A DNA stretch of 64,000 bases from Leptobrachium leishanense. Lineage: Eukaryota > Chordata > Amphibia > Anura > Megophryidae. Below are positions 32,062-44,162 of this stretch, piece by piece (position 1 is the first letter of the stretch; each line of letters begins with the position of its first letter). The notes under the pieces were generated by a model. That model was not told the DNA's origin and did no database searches. It saw only the letters and a program-made list of their open reading frames with translations. The translations under genes were made by a program, and so were the position numbers. The stretch is taken from positions 162,583,049-162,647,048 of the forward strand of contig CM019067.1 of assembly GCA_009667805.1 (NCBI GenBank). Direction: 5' to 3'.

Positions 32062-32785
32062 CAGGGGCGTACCTAGATCATTTGGCACCCGGGGCGGATC
32101 CTATCTTTGGCACCCCCCAACTTAAAATGTAAAAAAAAAATTTAAAAAAAAAATCACACGCACTTTTTTGTAATGTTTTCAAACATATTTTTAGTTATAG
32201 CATTCTGGCAGGACATGACGTATAGATATAATATGAATCTGCCAATGGTGGATCATTCATGCGTCCTCTGTGTGCTGTGCAATAAGGGGCGTGTGTAGAT
32301 TCTTTTTGAATAATTGTTATTTTTAAGTGATTTTGCAAACTCACAACATATCCATCCTATAGTGTTTTTTCTTTTTTCTGTAAGAGACCTTTTTATCAAT
32401 CATAGGACCTTATATGTAAGTTCCAGACATTTTTGTTAAGTAGGCCGACTCCCTGCACTTCGGGAACCCTGCGGTGAATGGTGAATTCACTGCAGGGTGG
32501 GGAAATTCCCCGAAGTGCAGGGAACAACAGAACACCAAAATGTTGGCGTCATTTTGGTGCTCTGTGAGTAACCCCTTTAGTGGTGGATTTTTTGCCATCC
32601 CCTGAAAAGTGCCAGCCTAGGCCTTGCCTACCCAGGACATACTTAAAAATTAATGAAATCGCGATGTATCCTTCCTGGTAAAATACTTTGCAAAAGTAAA
32701 AAAAAAAATTTGATTTTTTTTTAGAGTGTCACCCTAGGGGGTGATGTCACCTGGTGCGGCCCGCCCCCCCTAGGTACACCCCCTG
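32062..32785. mobile_element. hAT-like element, 724 bp
   Basis: It begins CAGGGGCGTACCTAG and ends CTAGGTACACCCCCTG, with a perfect 8-bp duplication CTTCCCTG (32054-32061 and 32786-32793). The interior includes a stretch (about 32365-32435) similar to the inner part of the CAGGGTTATTC elements, and a block (about 32640-32690, reversed) shared with the repeat at 55770-55830. No transposase is encoded. Confidence 0.85.
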
Positions 32786-32793
32786 CTTCCCTG

Positions 32794-33477
32794 TGTTGGT
32801 CATCTCACTCCATCGGCCATCTTATCGCAATAAGAAGACAAGTGGCCGGCAGCTTCATACTTAGTAACAACTACAATCATTCTAGAGCAGAGCACCCTGG
32901 CCTGAGAGGTAGCCTGACTGTGTTAAGAGAACCTCAAAGGACTTTAATTGTTTACTAGTAAAGTATACTTTTATAGTTTTGCTCCTCACGTTATATTCGA
33001 GTCTTGAGTATTATCTCATTTCCATAATACTGTAAATCTCTATCCATCACATTATATTTGGGCCGTGCTATTCTCGAGTATCTATGGTAATCAAAAATCT
33101 AATTACACCAAACAGTTTTCAATGATTATAAAATACATATGACCTCTCACAATGTCTTGTAGGCACACTCAAGGATTAAAGAGCTGGTTCAATCGACTCT
33201 ATGTTCTGTACCTGAGGTCAATAGGGTGACCTCTTTTGCGGTGATGTCAATGGTGTATAATGTTAGTCTAGGATAACAGATGAAATCTCCATAGGGAAGT
33301 AGAATAGAGATAATGGGTATTGAAAAATATTTTCTTCATCCAGGACTGTACACACAATTTTCTGAACATCCATTTGTGTATATCTTTAAAAATGCGACCC
33401 TTACGGAATCTGAACCCTTGGCGATTTTAATGTTTTAAGGCTGATAGCTTTCCATGAGATCTGGCAGAATCTAGACC
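32794..33477. other. Non-coding DNA, no feature recognised
   Basis: Short frames only. Confidence 0.5.
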
Positions 33478-33479
33478 TA

Positions 33480-33650
33480 CAGGGTTATTCAAAGAGAGGT
33501 GAAAAGCAGGAGAATGGAAAATACTAGGTCAAAATATCCAAACCAGAAAAATTCTCCCATTCATCTCACTTTCCAAATCGGCTATTTTGACCTAGAATTT
33601 TCCATTCTCCAGTCATTCTCTTGCTTTTCACCTCTCTTTGAATAACCCGG
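33480..33650. mobile_element. CAGGGTTATTC MITE, 171 bp
   Basis: It starts CAGGGTTATTCAAAGAGAGG, ends CCTCTCTTTGAATAACCCGG, is flanked by TA on both sides and folds back along its length. Same family as 13601-13782. Confidence 0.8.
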
Positions 33651-33652
33651 TA

Positions 33653-34095
33653 ACTGAATCAATTCAACTAGATTACAATCTCCACACATACTAAAAGTAT
33701 ACCAAAGATACAGTATATGCTACAATTTGCATATATCTTATATTGTAACTAAAGTACTCATTTTTTCTCTTTTGTTATTATATAATGGTCCAGTGCTCCC
33801 AGATCAAGAAATACATTTTTTAATTTAAAAACAGTGGGCGCTATTCTAGGCCCTAGGTCAACTGTTGTAAGTCTCTAATGAAAGAAAGTAGTAATCCTTT
33901 ACCAATTTCTATTTCTGTCTATACTATGGGTAAGCCACTAAGTTATCAGTATCAGAAGTTGATTAAGAGATTACAATCAAAATGCATGCTTTGGTTCATT
34001 TCATTATTACCAGACCTGGACTTGCTTGCTACAACAGAAGGGGCAAAATCTATTACATGGTTAGGTTTTTAAACGCGAAACGCGAAAACAAGCAC
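33653..34095. other. Non-coding DNA, no feature recognised
   Basis: Short frames only. Confidence 0.5.
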
Positions 34096-34215
34096 ACATA
34101 ATAACCTAACCCTGATTTGCAACCCTAACCCTATTTTCTTATCCCATAAACACATTTTTAACCCTAACCCCTGATTTCTAACTCTATCCCTTATTTCCAA
34201 ACCTACCCCTAATAT
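34096..34215. repeat. Degenerate telomere-like tract
   Basis: Repeated AACCCTAACCC words alternate with TGATTT/TATTTC spacers (for example AACCCTAACCCTATTTTC and AACCCTAACCCCTGATTTC). The pure TTAGGG array is not present. It could be an old interstitial telomeric repeat or a satellite unit. Confidence 0.5.
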
Positions 34216-35130
34216 CTAAAGCAAAGAGCCACGAGAATGGGACTTCATGGTGTGCGTGGCACAATATAGAGAATAGCTGTTTCCACTATTACATATGTCC
34301 CAATGGTGCTCCAAACCCACTGCTATGTTGCCCCACTTCTAAGGGATATACAGGCCTACTGATTGTGCTGGCCCATGTCACCAGGGCACAAGGGGGAAAC
34401 GCATGATGTAGACAATACCCCCCTTGCCCCCCTATAGTGATACCTATTGTGGTGTCTCATCATTGTCTTAGTTCAGTTTTCCCACTTCCCCGGAAACATC
34501 AGTCAGACACTTGATACAGGGTATAGCAGTATTCTTTAGTACAATATACAGAAAACATTAATACATAACATTGTATGGGGTTTCCATTCAACTTGGAAAC
34601 CCTAAGTAAAACTTGAACCAGTAAAGAAATATAGCATGTTAACTGCATGTATGGCATTTTTTTTGCTCTAACTTCATGAAAAGCACCATGCGTATTACAC
34701 CTTCATATTGCATTATATATAGTGTAGGATATGTGCAACAGCAGCTAAAATATTTCCAAAGATATTAAGAAGAATGAATTACCTTGTTAAGTTCGTGTTA
34801 TCCACTTGTTCTTGTGTCCTTATCACGGTCATTGCTGAGCTCATAGCAGCCGTCACCTTGAAGGACACATTGAAACATGGAATAGTACAAAATAATTAAC
34901 AAAATGATCATTTTACTTCCAGTACAGAATCTGTTATTATGCAGTTTGTGTCACAACTGGAATTTTACAGGAAGAATCAGAAGTAATGGTTTTTAAAAAG
35001 CAAAAAAAAAAAAAAAGACATTTGGTCATATACCTCCTTTAGTAATGAATATTTGTCAGAAATCTGCAGGTATCTCTCTGACAATCTAGTATCAACAATG
35101 TGATCATACTGACAAAGTGTATGTGACATT
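34216..35130. other. Non-coding DNA, no feature recognised
   Basis: Short frames only. A poly-A tract lies near 35000. Confidence 0.5.
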
Positions 35131-35184
35131 CAGGGTTATTCAGAGAGCGGTGAAAAGCAGGAGACTGACTGGAGAATGGAAAAC
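35131..35184. mobile_element. CAGGGTTATTC MITE, left part only
   Basis: It starts CAGGGTTATTCAGAGAGCGG and runs to about GGAGAATGGAAAAC, where it is interrupted by the 3' end of the CR1 LINE. The missing right part was not found beyond the CR1 5' end. Confidence 0.6.
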
Positions 35185-38006
35185 GAAATTAGAAACATAG
35201 AAACATAGAAAAATGTCGGCAGATAAGAACCTTTCGGCCCATCTAGTCTGCCCAATTACATGGATACTTTACCTGGATTTATCTTTTCTTTAGGATAGCC
35301 TTATGCCTATCCCATGCTTGCTTAAATTCAATTACTGTTTTGGCCTCTACCACTTCTACTGGAAGACTGTTCCATGTATCCACCACCCGCTCAGTAAAAT
35401 AATGCTTCCTGATGTTACTTTTAAACCTTTGCCCCTCTAATCTAAGACTATGTCCTCTTGTTTTGCTATTTTGTTTCCTTTTAAATATACTCCCTTCCTC
35501 TACCTTGTGGATTCCCTTTACGTATTTAAATGTTTCTATCATATCTCCTCTGTCTCGTCTTTTTTCCAAGCTGTACATGTTAAGATCATTAAGCCTTTCT
35601 TGGTAACTTTTCTCCTTCAAGCCGTACACCATTTTAGTAGCCCTTCTCTGAACTCTCTCCAAGATGTCTATATCCTTCTGGAGATACGGTCTCCAGTACT
35701 GCACACAGTACTCCAAGTGAGGTCTCACCAGTGCTCTGTACAGTGGCATGAGCACTTCCCTTTTCCTACTGCTAATACCTCTCCCTACACAACCAAGCAT
35801 TCTGCTAGCATTTCCTGCTGCTCTATTACATTGACTACTTACCCTTAGATCCTCTGAAATAATAACCCCTAAATCCCTTTCCTCAGATGTTGAGGTTAGG
35901 ACTGTATCAAATATTCTATATTCAGCCCTTGGGTTTTTATGTCCCAGGTGCATTATCTTGCACTTATCCACATTAAAACTCAATTGCCACAACTCCGACC
36001 ATTTTTTTAGCTTACCTAAATCATTTGTCATTTGGCTGATCCCTCCAGGAACGTCAACCATGTTGCAAATCTTTGTGTCATCAGCAAAAAGACATACTTT
36101 TCCATTAATACCTTCTGCAATATCACTAATAAAAATATTAAAGAGAATGGGTCCAAGTACTGACCCCTGAGGTACCCCACTGGTAACAAGACCTTGCGCC
36201 GAATAAACTCCATTTACCACAACCCTCTGTTGTCTGTCACTCAGCCACTGCCTAATCCATTCAACAATATTGGAATCCAAGCTCAAAGATTGCAATTTAT
36301 TGATAATCCTTCTATGCGGAACAGTATCAAAAGCCTTACTGAAATCTAAATAAGCAATGTCTACTGCACCACCTGTGTCTATTATTTTTGTTACCCAATC
36401 AAAAAAATCAATAAGATTAGTTTGGCATGATCTCCCTGAGGTAAACCCATGTTGTTTCTGATCCTGTAATCTATGTGTTTTTAGGTGTTCAACAATCCTT
36501 TCCTTTAACATGGTTTCCATTAATTTCCCTACTACTGACGTAAGACTAACTGGCCTATAGTTCCCCGATTCCTCCCTACTACCCTTCTTGTAAATAGGCA
36601 CAACATTTGCTAATTTCCAGTCTTCTGGGACGACTCCTGTTAACAAGGATTGGTTAAATAAATCTGTTAACGGTTTTGCTATTACATCACTGAGCTCTTT
36701 TAATAATTTAGGGTGGATCCCATCAGGCCCCATTGACTTATTTGTCTTTACTTTAGACAGCTGCTTTAGAACCTCCTCCTCTGTAAACTCATATGTAAAT
36801 GTCTCTTTAGTGTTCTCTCCTAACTGAGGTCCCTTTCCTTCCTTTTCTTCTGCAAAGACTGAACAAAAATATTTATTGAGGCAGTCAGCGAGACTTTTAT
36901 CCTCTTCTACATACCTTCCTTCCTTTGTTTTTAATCTAACTAATCCTTGTTTTACTTTTCTTTTCTCGTTTATGTATCTAAAAAATGTTTTGTCCCCCTT
37001 TTTTACTGACTGAGCTATTTTCTCTTCTGCGTGTGCTTTGGAAGCTCTTATAAATTGCTTTGCCTCTTTCTGCCTAATCTTATAGGTTTGCCTATCTTCT
37101 TCACGCTGAGTTTTTTTATAATTATTGAATGCTATCTTCTTGTTCTTCACTATTTTGGCCACTTCTGCAGAGTACCACAGTGGTTTCTTCCCTTTTTTGT
37201 TTTTGCTAACAAGCCGAATGCAATTTCCTGTGGCCTTCAATAATGCTTCCTTTAAATAATCCCATTTCTCTTGGACTCCCTTTAAATTCCTCCAGTCTGA
37301 TAATGACTCCTTCACACAAAATCTCATTTTAGAAAAATCTGTTTTTTTAAAGTCTAAAACTTTTGTTTTTGTGTGGTGCGGCTCCATCCCTGTTCTTATA
37401 TTAAACCATACTGACTGGTGATCATTAGATCCCAAATTTTCACCTACAACAACGTCCGATACCAAACCTCCATTTGTGAGTATTAAATCCAATATGGCCT
37501 CTTTACGGGTCGGCTCCTCAACTACTTGTGTTAGAGATAATCCCAGTAAGGAGTTTAGAATATTTGTACTCCTGGTGCACCCAGCTGTTTTGGTTTTCCA
37601 GTTCACATCAGGAAGATTAAAGTCCCCCATGATAATAACTTCCCCCTTCATTGCCATTTTGGCTATTTCCTCAACCAGCAGATTATCTAGCTCTTCTACG
37701 TCTCCAGGGGGTCTATAGATCACACCTACACGAGCTACTGTATGATTGCCAAATGTTAGTGTAAGCCAAACTGACTCTATGTTCACCTCGCTCACTTTTA
37801 TTTGGTTCGTTTTTATGTTGTTTTTCACATACAGGGCCACTCCTCCTCCTTTCCTACCTTCTCTGTCTTTTCTATATAAAGAGTACCCCGGTATTGTTAT
37901 GTCGCAGTTATTTTTCTCACTGAACCATGTCTCAGTAACCGCCACTAAATCTACTTTTTCAGCTGCCATCATTGCCTCCAGTTCATTGATTGCGCGAAGA
38001 ATGTCA
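35185..38006 (-). mobile_element. CR1 LINE, 5'-truncated, with near-intact ORF2
   Basis: This minus-strand non-LTR retrotransposon is about 2.8 kb. Its 3' end (low coordinates) carries the tandem octamer TTTCTATGTTTCTA, the CR1-type tail that replaces poly(A), preceded by the conserved 3' UTR (GACTAGATGGGCCGAAAG). The 5' end is truncated inside the endonuclease domain near 38000, the usual outcome of target-primed reverse transcription. It inserted into a MITE. Confidence 0.88.
35279..37972 (-). CDS. CR1 ORF2: endonuclease and reverse transcriptase (897 codons)
   Basis: One uninterrupted frame encodes an AP-type endonuclease (TETW at 13-16, GDFN at 116-119, catalytic DH at 184-185) followed by a linker and a reverse transcriptase. 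RT motifs are NVVPIYKKG (about 456), NYRPVSLTSV (471), DFSKAFD (543), GVPQGSVLGP (599) and the catalytic FADD (629-632). The CR1-specific C-terminal region follows (LVRPHLEYCVQYW, LERVQRRATKM, TWNSLPVEVVEA). The protein nicks target DNA and primes reverse transcription of the LINE RNA there. The first residues of the endonuclease are lost by 5' truncation; codons upstream of the ATG (to about 38000) are still in frame. No ORF1 or promoter remains, so this copy is not expected to move by itself. Frames on the opposite strand are shadows. Confidence 0.93.
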   Translation of the reverse strand: MMAAEKVDLVAVTETWFSEKNNCDITIPGYSLYRKDREGRKGGGVALYVKNNIKTNQIKVSEVNIESVWLTLTFGNHTVARVGVIYRPPGDVEELDNLLVEEIAKMAMKGEVIIMGDFNLPDVNWKTKTAGCTRSTNILNSLLGLSLTQVVEEPTRKEAILDLILTNGGLVSDVVVGENLGSNDHQSVWFNIRTGMEPHHTKTKVLDFKKTDFSKMRFCVKESLSDWRNLKGVQEKWDYLKEALLKATGNCIRLVSKNKKGKKPLWYSAEVAKIVKNKKIAFNNYKKTQREEDRQTYKIRQKEAKQFIRASKAHAEEKIAQSVKKGDKTFFRYINEKRKVKQGLVRLKTKEGRYVEEDKSLADCLNKYFCSVFAEEKEGKGPQLGENTKETFTYEFTEEEVLKQLSKVKTNKSMGPDGIHPKLLKELSDVIAKPLTDLFNQSLLTGVVPEDWKLANVVPIYKKGSREESGNYRPVSLTSVVGKLMETMLKERIVEHLKTHRLQDQKQHGFTSGRSCQTNLIDFFDWVTKIIDTGGAVDIAYLDFSKAFDTVPHRRIINKLQSLSLDSNIVEWIRQWLSDRQQRVVVNGVYSAQGLVTSGVPQGSVLGPILFNIFISDIAEGINGKVCLFADDTKICNMVDVPGGISQMTNDLGKLKKWSELWQLSFNVDKCKIMHLGHKNPRAEYRIFDTVLTSTSEERDLGVIISEDLRVSSQCNRAAGNASRMLGCVGRGISSRKREVLMPLYRALVRPHLEYCVQYWRPYLQKDIDILERVQRRATKMVYGLKEKSYQERLNDLNMYSLEKRRDRGDMIETFKYVKGIHKVEEGSIFKRKQNSKTRGHSLRLEGQRFKSNIRKHYFTERVVDTWNSLPVEVVEAKTVIEFKQAWDRHKAILKKR

Positions 38007-39173
38007 TAGGGGCCATGGAGAATATAATGTATAATGTAAGGAATCAGTGAATGAAGTCATGAACTGAAACTGATCAAGATGATAAGCCATAAATTGATTT
38101 ACTCACATCAACACCGGCTTCAAAACTGAACTCAGTCAACAATGTCAGCAGATTCCAGGAGCCCTGGAGTTTGTGCAAGGCCTTCATATCTCAAAGTCAT
38201 ACTCTGAGTTACCTGTAATAGGAACCACAAATAATGCAAACTGATTGATAAACAATCTGATCAACATCTCCCAATGTCCCCTAAAGAGGAGAAATACCCT
38301 TCTTCATGGTGACTGATGCTTGGACCTCAGCAGTTACTCCTGATGCCATCCTCATGATGCCAGCTTTTCATTCAGATGGCATTCAATCCATAGACCCGTG
38401 TCACCTCTGCTATTTGGAAATGAAAATACAGAGAATATACACACTCCTAATTCAAGAGGAATGCAAAGCTAACTCTGTGCAGGAGAACAAAGAAACATAG
38501 AAATGTTATTCGGTAACGACAATGGTTTAAACTTTTCTTTGCAGCCCTACACTCACTCCACCAACAATATTCAGAAATATAAACTAAAAATACTGTGTAA
38601 ACTCTTGCTCTTCTTCATGACAAATATACAATCACCTGCCCTTCTATATACAAATATTATGATTTTGTATTTGTAGTCAGGTTATTTCATGATTTAAAGC
38701 GATTTGTGTAAAAGATAAACGATGTTCCTCAAATTTGCAAAACCATGTTAACAGTAAAATGACAAATTATGGCTATTGTCTTTGAATACTATATTTTAAT
38801 ACAGCGGCATTTTAAATTGATTTGTCTTGTAAAAACGCAAATTTATGATCAGTGTCACTATGTAACAAAACATCAAACTAGAAAGAACTTTTAAATGGAA
38901 AGCAAATTATGTTTTGGGTATTTTCAATTGTTTGTTTTTTTTTACTCGAAAATTTAACAACCAGTAAGTTCTCTTAAACATATGCAAGTTGGCATCTTTC
39001 CATCTCTGGGAGCTTAGAAAGCTTCAGAGCTTAGCAGCTACAGATTAATATTTTATGTACAAACATCTTCTCTGTGACATTTACTGATTTTGCAGGTAAT
39101 ATAAATGATGTTTATTTGAGTCAAGATGTAAATATATAGCGCCGAATCCTGTATTTGAGTAAAAAGTATATAA
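38007..39173. other. AT-rich non-coding DNA
   Basis: No feature recognised. The last base is the A that precedes the Helitron 5' end. Confidence 0.5.
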
Positions 39174-39229
39174 TCTATATCATAATACAATAAGCTCCGG
39201 CGTGTCCGTCGCCAAAAAACGGACTGCGC

Positions 39230-39830
39230 ATGCACGCGCAACCAGCGTATTGCTGGCTGCGCGCGCATGCCACCGCCGAAACAGACGAATGCGTGCGCTC
39301 CCACCGTAGTGCTGGGTGCGCACGCAGTCAACCACCGCAGCACGCGCACAAAGGCGCGCCTGCCTGCGCGCGCATCGAAACAGATGAATGTGTGCGCTCC
39401 CAGCGTTGTGCTGGGTGCGCACGCAGTCAACAGCCGCAGCACGCGCCAAAACACCTCATACACAACACAGACAGACTCGGGACCCCACTGAAGCTGCCGG
39501 CTGCGTTAAAATTGGAAGAAAAATTGGGAAAAAACTAGCAATAAGCCCCCACCGCAAACGGCAACTGTACTACAAAAAACAGTTGTGCCCCTGCCAAAAA
39601 ACCGAGCACATAGCCCCCACGCGAACGGCAACTCCACCTCACCCAGCCACAAAAAAAAAATAGCACAAAGCACCCACCACGGACGCCAAAATTGGCCACC
39701 CGGCCACAAAAAAAAAACAGTTGTGCCCCTCAAAACAAAAAAACACCGAGCACAGAACCCCCACCGCGAACGGCAAAACCCACCTGCCCAGACAAAAAAG
39801 CTGTGCCACCCCCCCCAAAACAGCACTGAG
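39230..39830. repeat. GC-rich tandem repeats in Helitron 5' region
   Basis: Two units of about 100 bp begin GAAACAGAnGAATG and contain GTGCTGGGTGCGCACGCAG (about 39276 and 39376). They are followed by about four looser units around CCCCCACCGCGAACGGCAA (39547-39790). Several frames stay open across this stretch but show no domain. Confidence 0.65.
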
Positions 39831-41290
39831 CCCACCAGATAGCTCAGAGGGCCAAAACACTCAGACCCTGCTCCAAATAAATTAAATATAAAAAAAACTG
39901 TGTCCCCCTACCAAACGAAGAGCCCGCAAACCTCACAACACCCCCACCACTCAGCTTGGAGGGCCAACATAATATAGAGCCCCTGCAGCTTACAGCCACC
40001 ACAAAACGCCAGCACAAAAAAAGGAGAAAAAAAATGTGCAACATCACACCTGATTTAAAATAAAAAAAATGATAATAATAAATACAAAAAAAAAAAAAAT
40101 CACACAAAATTAAAAAAATATAAACAAAATCTAAAAAAAATTGATTTGCTGCTCTGAGCCCACCACAGAGAGTCCGAACAATCACAAGCCCCATCGGAGA
40201 GAATCACACAAAAAAAAAAAATACAAAAAAAAAACCCACAAAAAAAAAAAAAACTGCTCTGAGCCCTCTGAGTAAATTTGATTTAGGCTAGGGTCAGACG
40301 AAAGCATTTTTCCCCGCGAACGTGAAAAAGTGCGTCTGAACGCATTGACGTATTTTTCCCCGGAATGCGCAAAAACTGTCAGACGACGCGCATTTTCGGG
40401 CGTGATTTTGTACGGATCGTCAATAAAACTCTTTTTGCGTCTGGACGTTATGTAGGCTGGACATTAGCAGTGTCTGACATCTCCTAATCACGCAAACACG
40501 CCGCTATGCCGCAGCTGCGCACTCAGTACGTCAGTACTAGAGGTTCAGCATTCTCAAAAAAATGCGCTCAAATTCCACTTGCGTTGCACGGCCGGACTTT
40601 TGTGCGGCCATACATCGTATATTGGCCGTCATTGCCCGTCATCTGCTGCTAGTGCGGCCGTAATTATGTGCGCCAGAACGCACGTTAAAAGTGCGCTGGT
40701 CTGACCCCAGCCTTACTGCTCTGAATTTACCGCTCTGAATTACTGCTCTGAACCCTCTTAGTAAATCTGATTTTCTGCTCTGATCCCACCACAGACCTTC
40801 CGAACAATCACAAGCCCCATCGGAGAGAATCACACACACAAAAAAAATAAAATATTTACATAAAAAACAAAAGAAAAACACAAAAAAAATAAATTACTGC
40901 TCTGAGCCCACCACAGAGCGTCCGAAAAATCGCAAGCCCCGGAGATAATCGCACAAAAAAAAAACACTGTCCAACATCACACCTGATTTAACATAAAAAA
41001 AATATATATTAATAAATACAAAAAAAAAAAAACAATCACACAAAAAGAGAAAGAAAAAAAAATCTAAAAAGTAAAAAATTGATTTACTGCTCTGAGCCCA
41101 CCACAGAGCGTCCAAACAATCACAAGCCTCGGAGAGTATTACACACACAAAAAAAAAAAAAGAACACACAAAAAAAAAAAATTACTGCTCTGAGCCCACC
41201 ACAGAGCGCCCGAAAAATCACAATCCCCGGAGAGAATCGCACAGAAAAATAAAAAACAAACCAAAGAAAGTCACACAAAAAAAAAATATG
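39831..41290. repeat. Tandem repeat array with poly-A spacers
   Basis: Units of roughly 100-200 bp are built on CTGCTCTGAGCCCACCACAG plus AGCGTCCGAA..AATCACAAGCCC, followed by GAGAATC and CACACAAAAAA tracts, repeated several times. A MITE is inserted at 40286-40712. Minus-strand Phe-rich frames are products of the A-tracts. Confidence 0.75.
40286..40712. mobile_element. Harbinger-like MITE, 427 bp
   Basis: Inverted ends GGCTAGGGTCAGACG and GGTCTGACCCCAGCC are flanked by a TTA duplication (40283-40285 and 40713-40715). A 3-bp TTA/TAA target site is characteristic of PIF/Harbinger elements. The interior is rich in CGC-containing words and non-coding. Confidence 0.7.
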
Positions 41291-41394
41291 GATTAACCAC
41301 TAGCATCTGTCAGTAAAAGGAGACGAAATGACACAGAAAGTAGCACACACGACATGCCAGATGCCAAAAAAAGAAAATTCAGGAAACAAAACAT

Positions 41395-43608
41395 TCCAAA
41401 AAGCATTCCAAAAATTTCAAACAAAACATTCGATCTATCAACAGTTCATTAGCATTTGCTTCCATGGGGGCAAACATTACTCCTCCTCCTGGTTATGGAC
41501 CTTACTGCTTTAGAATTAATGGCCAGATTTACCACCGAACTGCATCTCTTCATCCGCACAATGAGGATAACCGAAAGTTTGCACAACTATATATCCTTGA
41601 TCCCGATGAGGCCGCAAAACAACGCCTCATGATTAATGAAAATTCAAAATGCAACCCTGAGCTCATGACAGAGTTAAGCTCTTTTATGGATAAAAACAAT
41701 CCATTTGCAGAAGCCTGCAAAATGTTATATGAGGTAGAACAAGAATCCTTACAGGAGGCTATACAAAATGGCACTATACCGCCAACTGTCACCATGGCGA
41801 TAGTACAAGATCGCACGGACGATCAACGCAGATACAATGCACCTCGCAGTAATGAAGTAGCTATTATTTTTCAAAATGATGATGGAGAACCTCCTCTCGA
41901 AAGAGATCTTATTATTCATTGTCGAACTCAAAACGCAGACAGAAGAACAGAAAGGATAAGCATTTTAGATCCAAACTTAGAGCCGATGCTCTATCCACTT
42001 TTATTTCCATTTGGGGACCAAAGTTGGTCACCTCACATTAAACTTAACTACACCCCTACTACTGTAAAAACCATACGCAATCATTCCTCTGCTAAGCCAA
42101 GAGAAAGGGTCACTCAAATGCAATTTTATGGCTACATGCTTTCCATCCGAAAAGATTTCAACCCATTTTTAAATGCAGGCAAATTAACTCAACAGTACTT
42201 TGTAGACGCATATGTTAAGACCAAAGGTAACCGTCTAAACTATGTACGACAAAATCAATCCAAATTAAGAGTTGAAAAATACACAGGTCTCATGGACCAT
42301 CTACAAAACGCTGCCGAATAACAGGGCTTGATACCAGGAAAAGCAGTAATACTTCCATCAACATTCCAGGGTAGTCCCAGAAACATGCTACAAAACTACC
42401 AAGACGCCATGGCTATTGTGCGAAAGTATGGGAAGCCTGACTTCTTCATAACATTGACATGCAACCCAAAATGGCCAGAAATTATAGAAAATATTACATA
42501 CAAAAGGTCAAGCAGTGGAATACCGCCCTGATTTGGTTGCCAAAGTTTTCAACTTAAAGCTAAAAGATCTACTACACGACATCACAAACAAACATGTGTT
42601 AGGTAAACCTGTTGCTAAAATTCATGTAATAGAGTTTCAAAAACGTGGATTACCTCATGCACATATTTTACTCATATTATCACCTCAAGATAAACTTAAA
42701 GATGCTGATGCTATTGATAGGTTCATTTCAGCAGAAATCCCCGACATTCATGCACAACCCCGATTACATGCAATAGTCATCTAACACATGATACATGGAC
42801 CATGTGGGCCTCATAACATTAATTCACCATGCATGGCTGATGGTGTTTGCTCAAAAAACTTCCCAAAACCATACCAAGACCAAACTTTGCCAAACATGGA
42901 CGGCTGTCCACTGTACCGGAGAACACAAACAGCTGCTTCAATTGAAGTAAATGGAAAAATAATCAATAACTCTTGGGTTGTGCCATACAACCCATTATTA
43001 GCTTTAAAATACAACTGCCATATAAACGTTGAGAGCTGCGCTTCTATAAAAAGTGTAAAGTACTTATTCAAATACATCTATAAAGGACATGACTGTGCAA
43101 ATATTGCCATCAAAGAACATGCAACGCTCCATCATGACGAGATCATTTCCTTCATGGATTCTAGATATGTGACAGCTCCAGAAGCGGCATGGCGCCTTCT
43201 TGGTTTTAAAATGCACCATCAAACACATACCATTGTGCGCTTACAAATCCATCTTCCTGGCGAACAGTCAGTATATTTTAATGAAGATAACATCAGGAAC
43301 GCTATAGAAAGAACCCAATCAAGAGACACAACATTGAAAGCTTGGTTTACCTTAAACAGAGAAGATGTGGCTGCCCTCGAATTCCTGTATACTGATATTC
43401 CACAACATTTTGTATTTCAACGTAAAAATACCACATGGCAAAGAAGATTGAGACATCGAGAAAATAACACTATTGGGCGAATGTACTCTGTTAACATAAA
43501 TTCGGATGTGGAGAGATTTTGCTTGAGATTACTTTTACTCCATGTTAAAGGAGCCACCTCATTTGAACATATCCGAACAGTTGGTGGTGTGCTATTTCCA
43601 ACATTCAA
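41395..43608 (+). pseudogene. Helitron Rep (N-terminal and HUH endonuclease part), disrupted
   Basis: The Helitron-like N-terminal domain begins around SSLAFASMGANITPPPGYGP (start codon not evident) and runs to 42318. A stop at 42319-42321 follows, after which the same frame continues with the Rep motif FFITLTCNPKWPEI (about 42440-42480). A frameshift near 42500 leads to the HUH motif GLPHAH (42641-42664; HAH at 42656-42664). A second stop at 42782-42784 precedes the Y2 motif YLFKY (tyrosines at 43061-43063 and 43073-43075). Rep would nick and rejoin DNA strands during rolling-circle-like transposition. Its key residues survive, but two stops, a frameshift and an LTR insertion at 43614 inactivate it. 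Confidence 0.9.
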
Positions 43609-43613
43609 AGAAG

Positions 43614-44162
43614 TGTCACGGTTCCCAGATCCCACCACGCAGTACTTAAAACCCCACACTCCACAGAGCCCAGAAGCTACCAACAGAGTAGCCGTGAAAG
43701 ATCTCTAACTGTCTGGTCCTTAGAATTGGCCAGGAAAAACTAGCTAGACAGAAAGGGTTAACAACACAGGGAGTAGTCAGCCGAGCCAGAATCAGGAATA
43801 CAGAGTTCAGAATGGTCAAATGGAATAGCCGGGTCGATATCAGAGCAGTGGCATAGTACAAGAAAATGGTCTAGGGCAACAGAAGGCGGAATAGTCATAA
43901 ACAAGCAGAGGTCAATAACGGGTTATTTCAATATAGCAGTCAGGTACAAGGAGCTCAGGTATGGATAACCACGATCTGGCAACTGCTGAGAATACACTGA
44001 GGGTTTTTAAAGACCTTCACCAGGCCACACCCCCCACTCAAGCCACGCCTCATGCAACCACCTCCCTGCCTGTCTCCATTTAAACCGGGCATTGGTCAGC
44101 GAGCAGCATCAGACATGCTGCCCTCAAGCACACAGGTAGGGCTGGAAGCTCCCAACGTTACA
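43614..44162 (-). repeat. 3' LTR of chromovirus copy 2
   Basis: It matches the 5' LTR. The polypurine tract (reverse complement of TACCCCCCTCTCC) lies at 44163-44180. Confidence 0.85.

Noticed and set aside
35412..38009. Plus-strand frames opposite the CR1 ORF2
   Set aside because: Antisense shadows of a clear 897-codon gene.
39506..41169. Phe-rich minus-strand frames (FFFFL...) in the Helitron 5' region
   Set aside because: They are translations of poly-A tracts in a tandem array.
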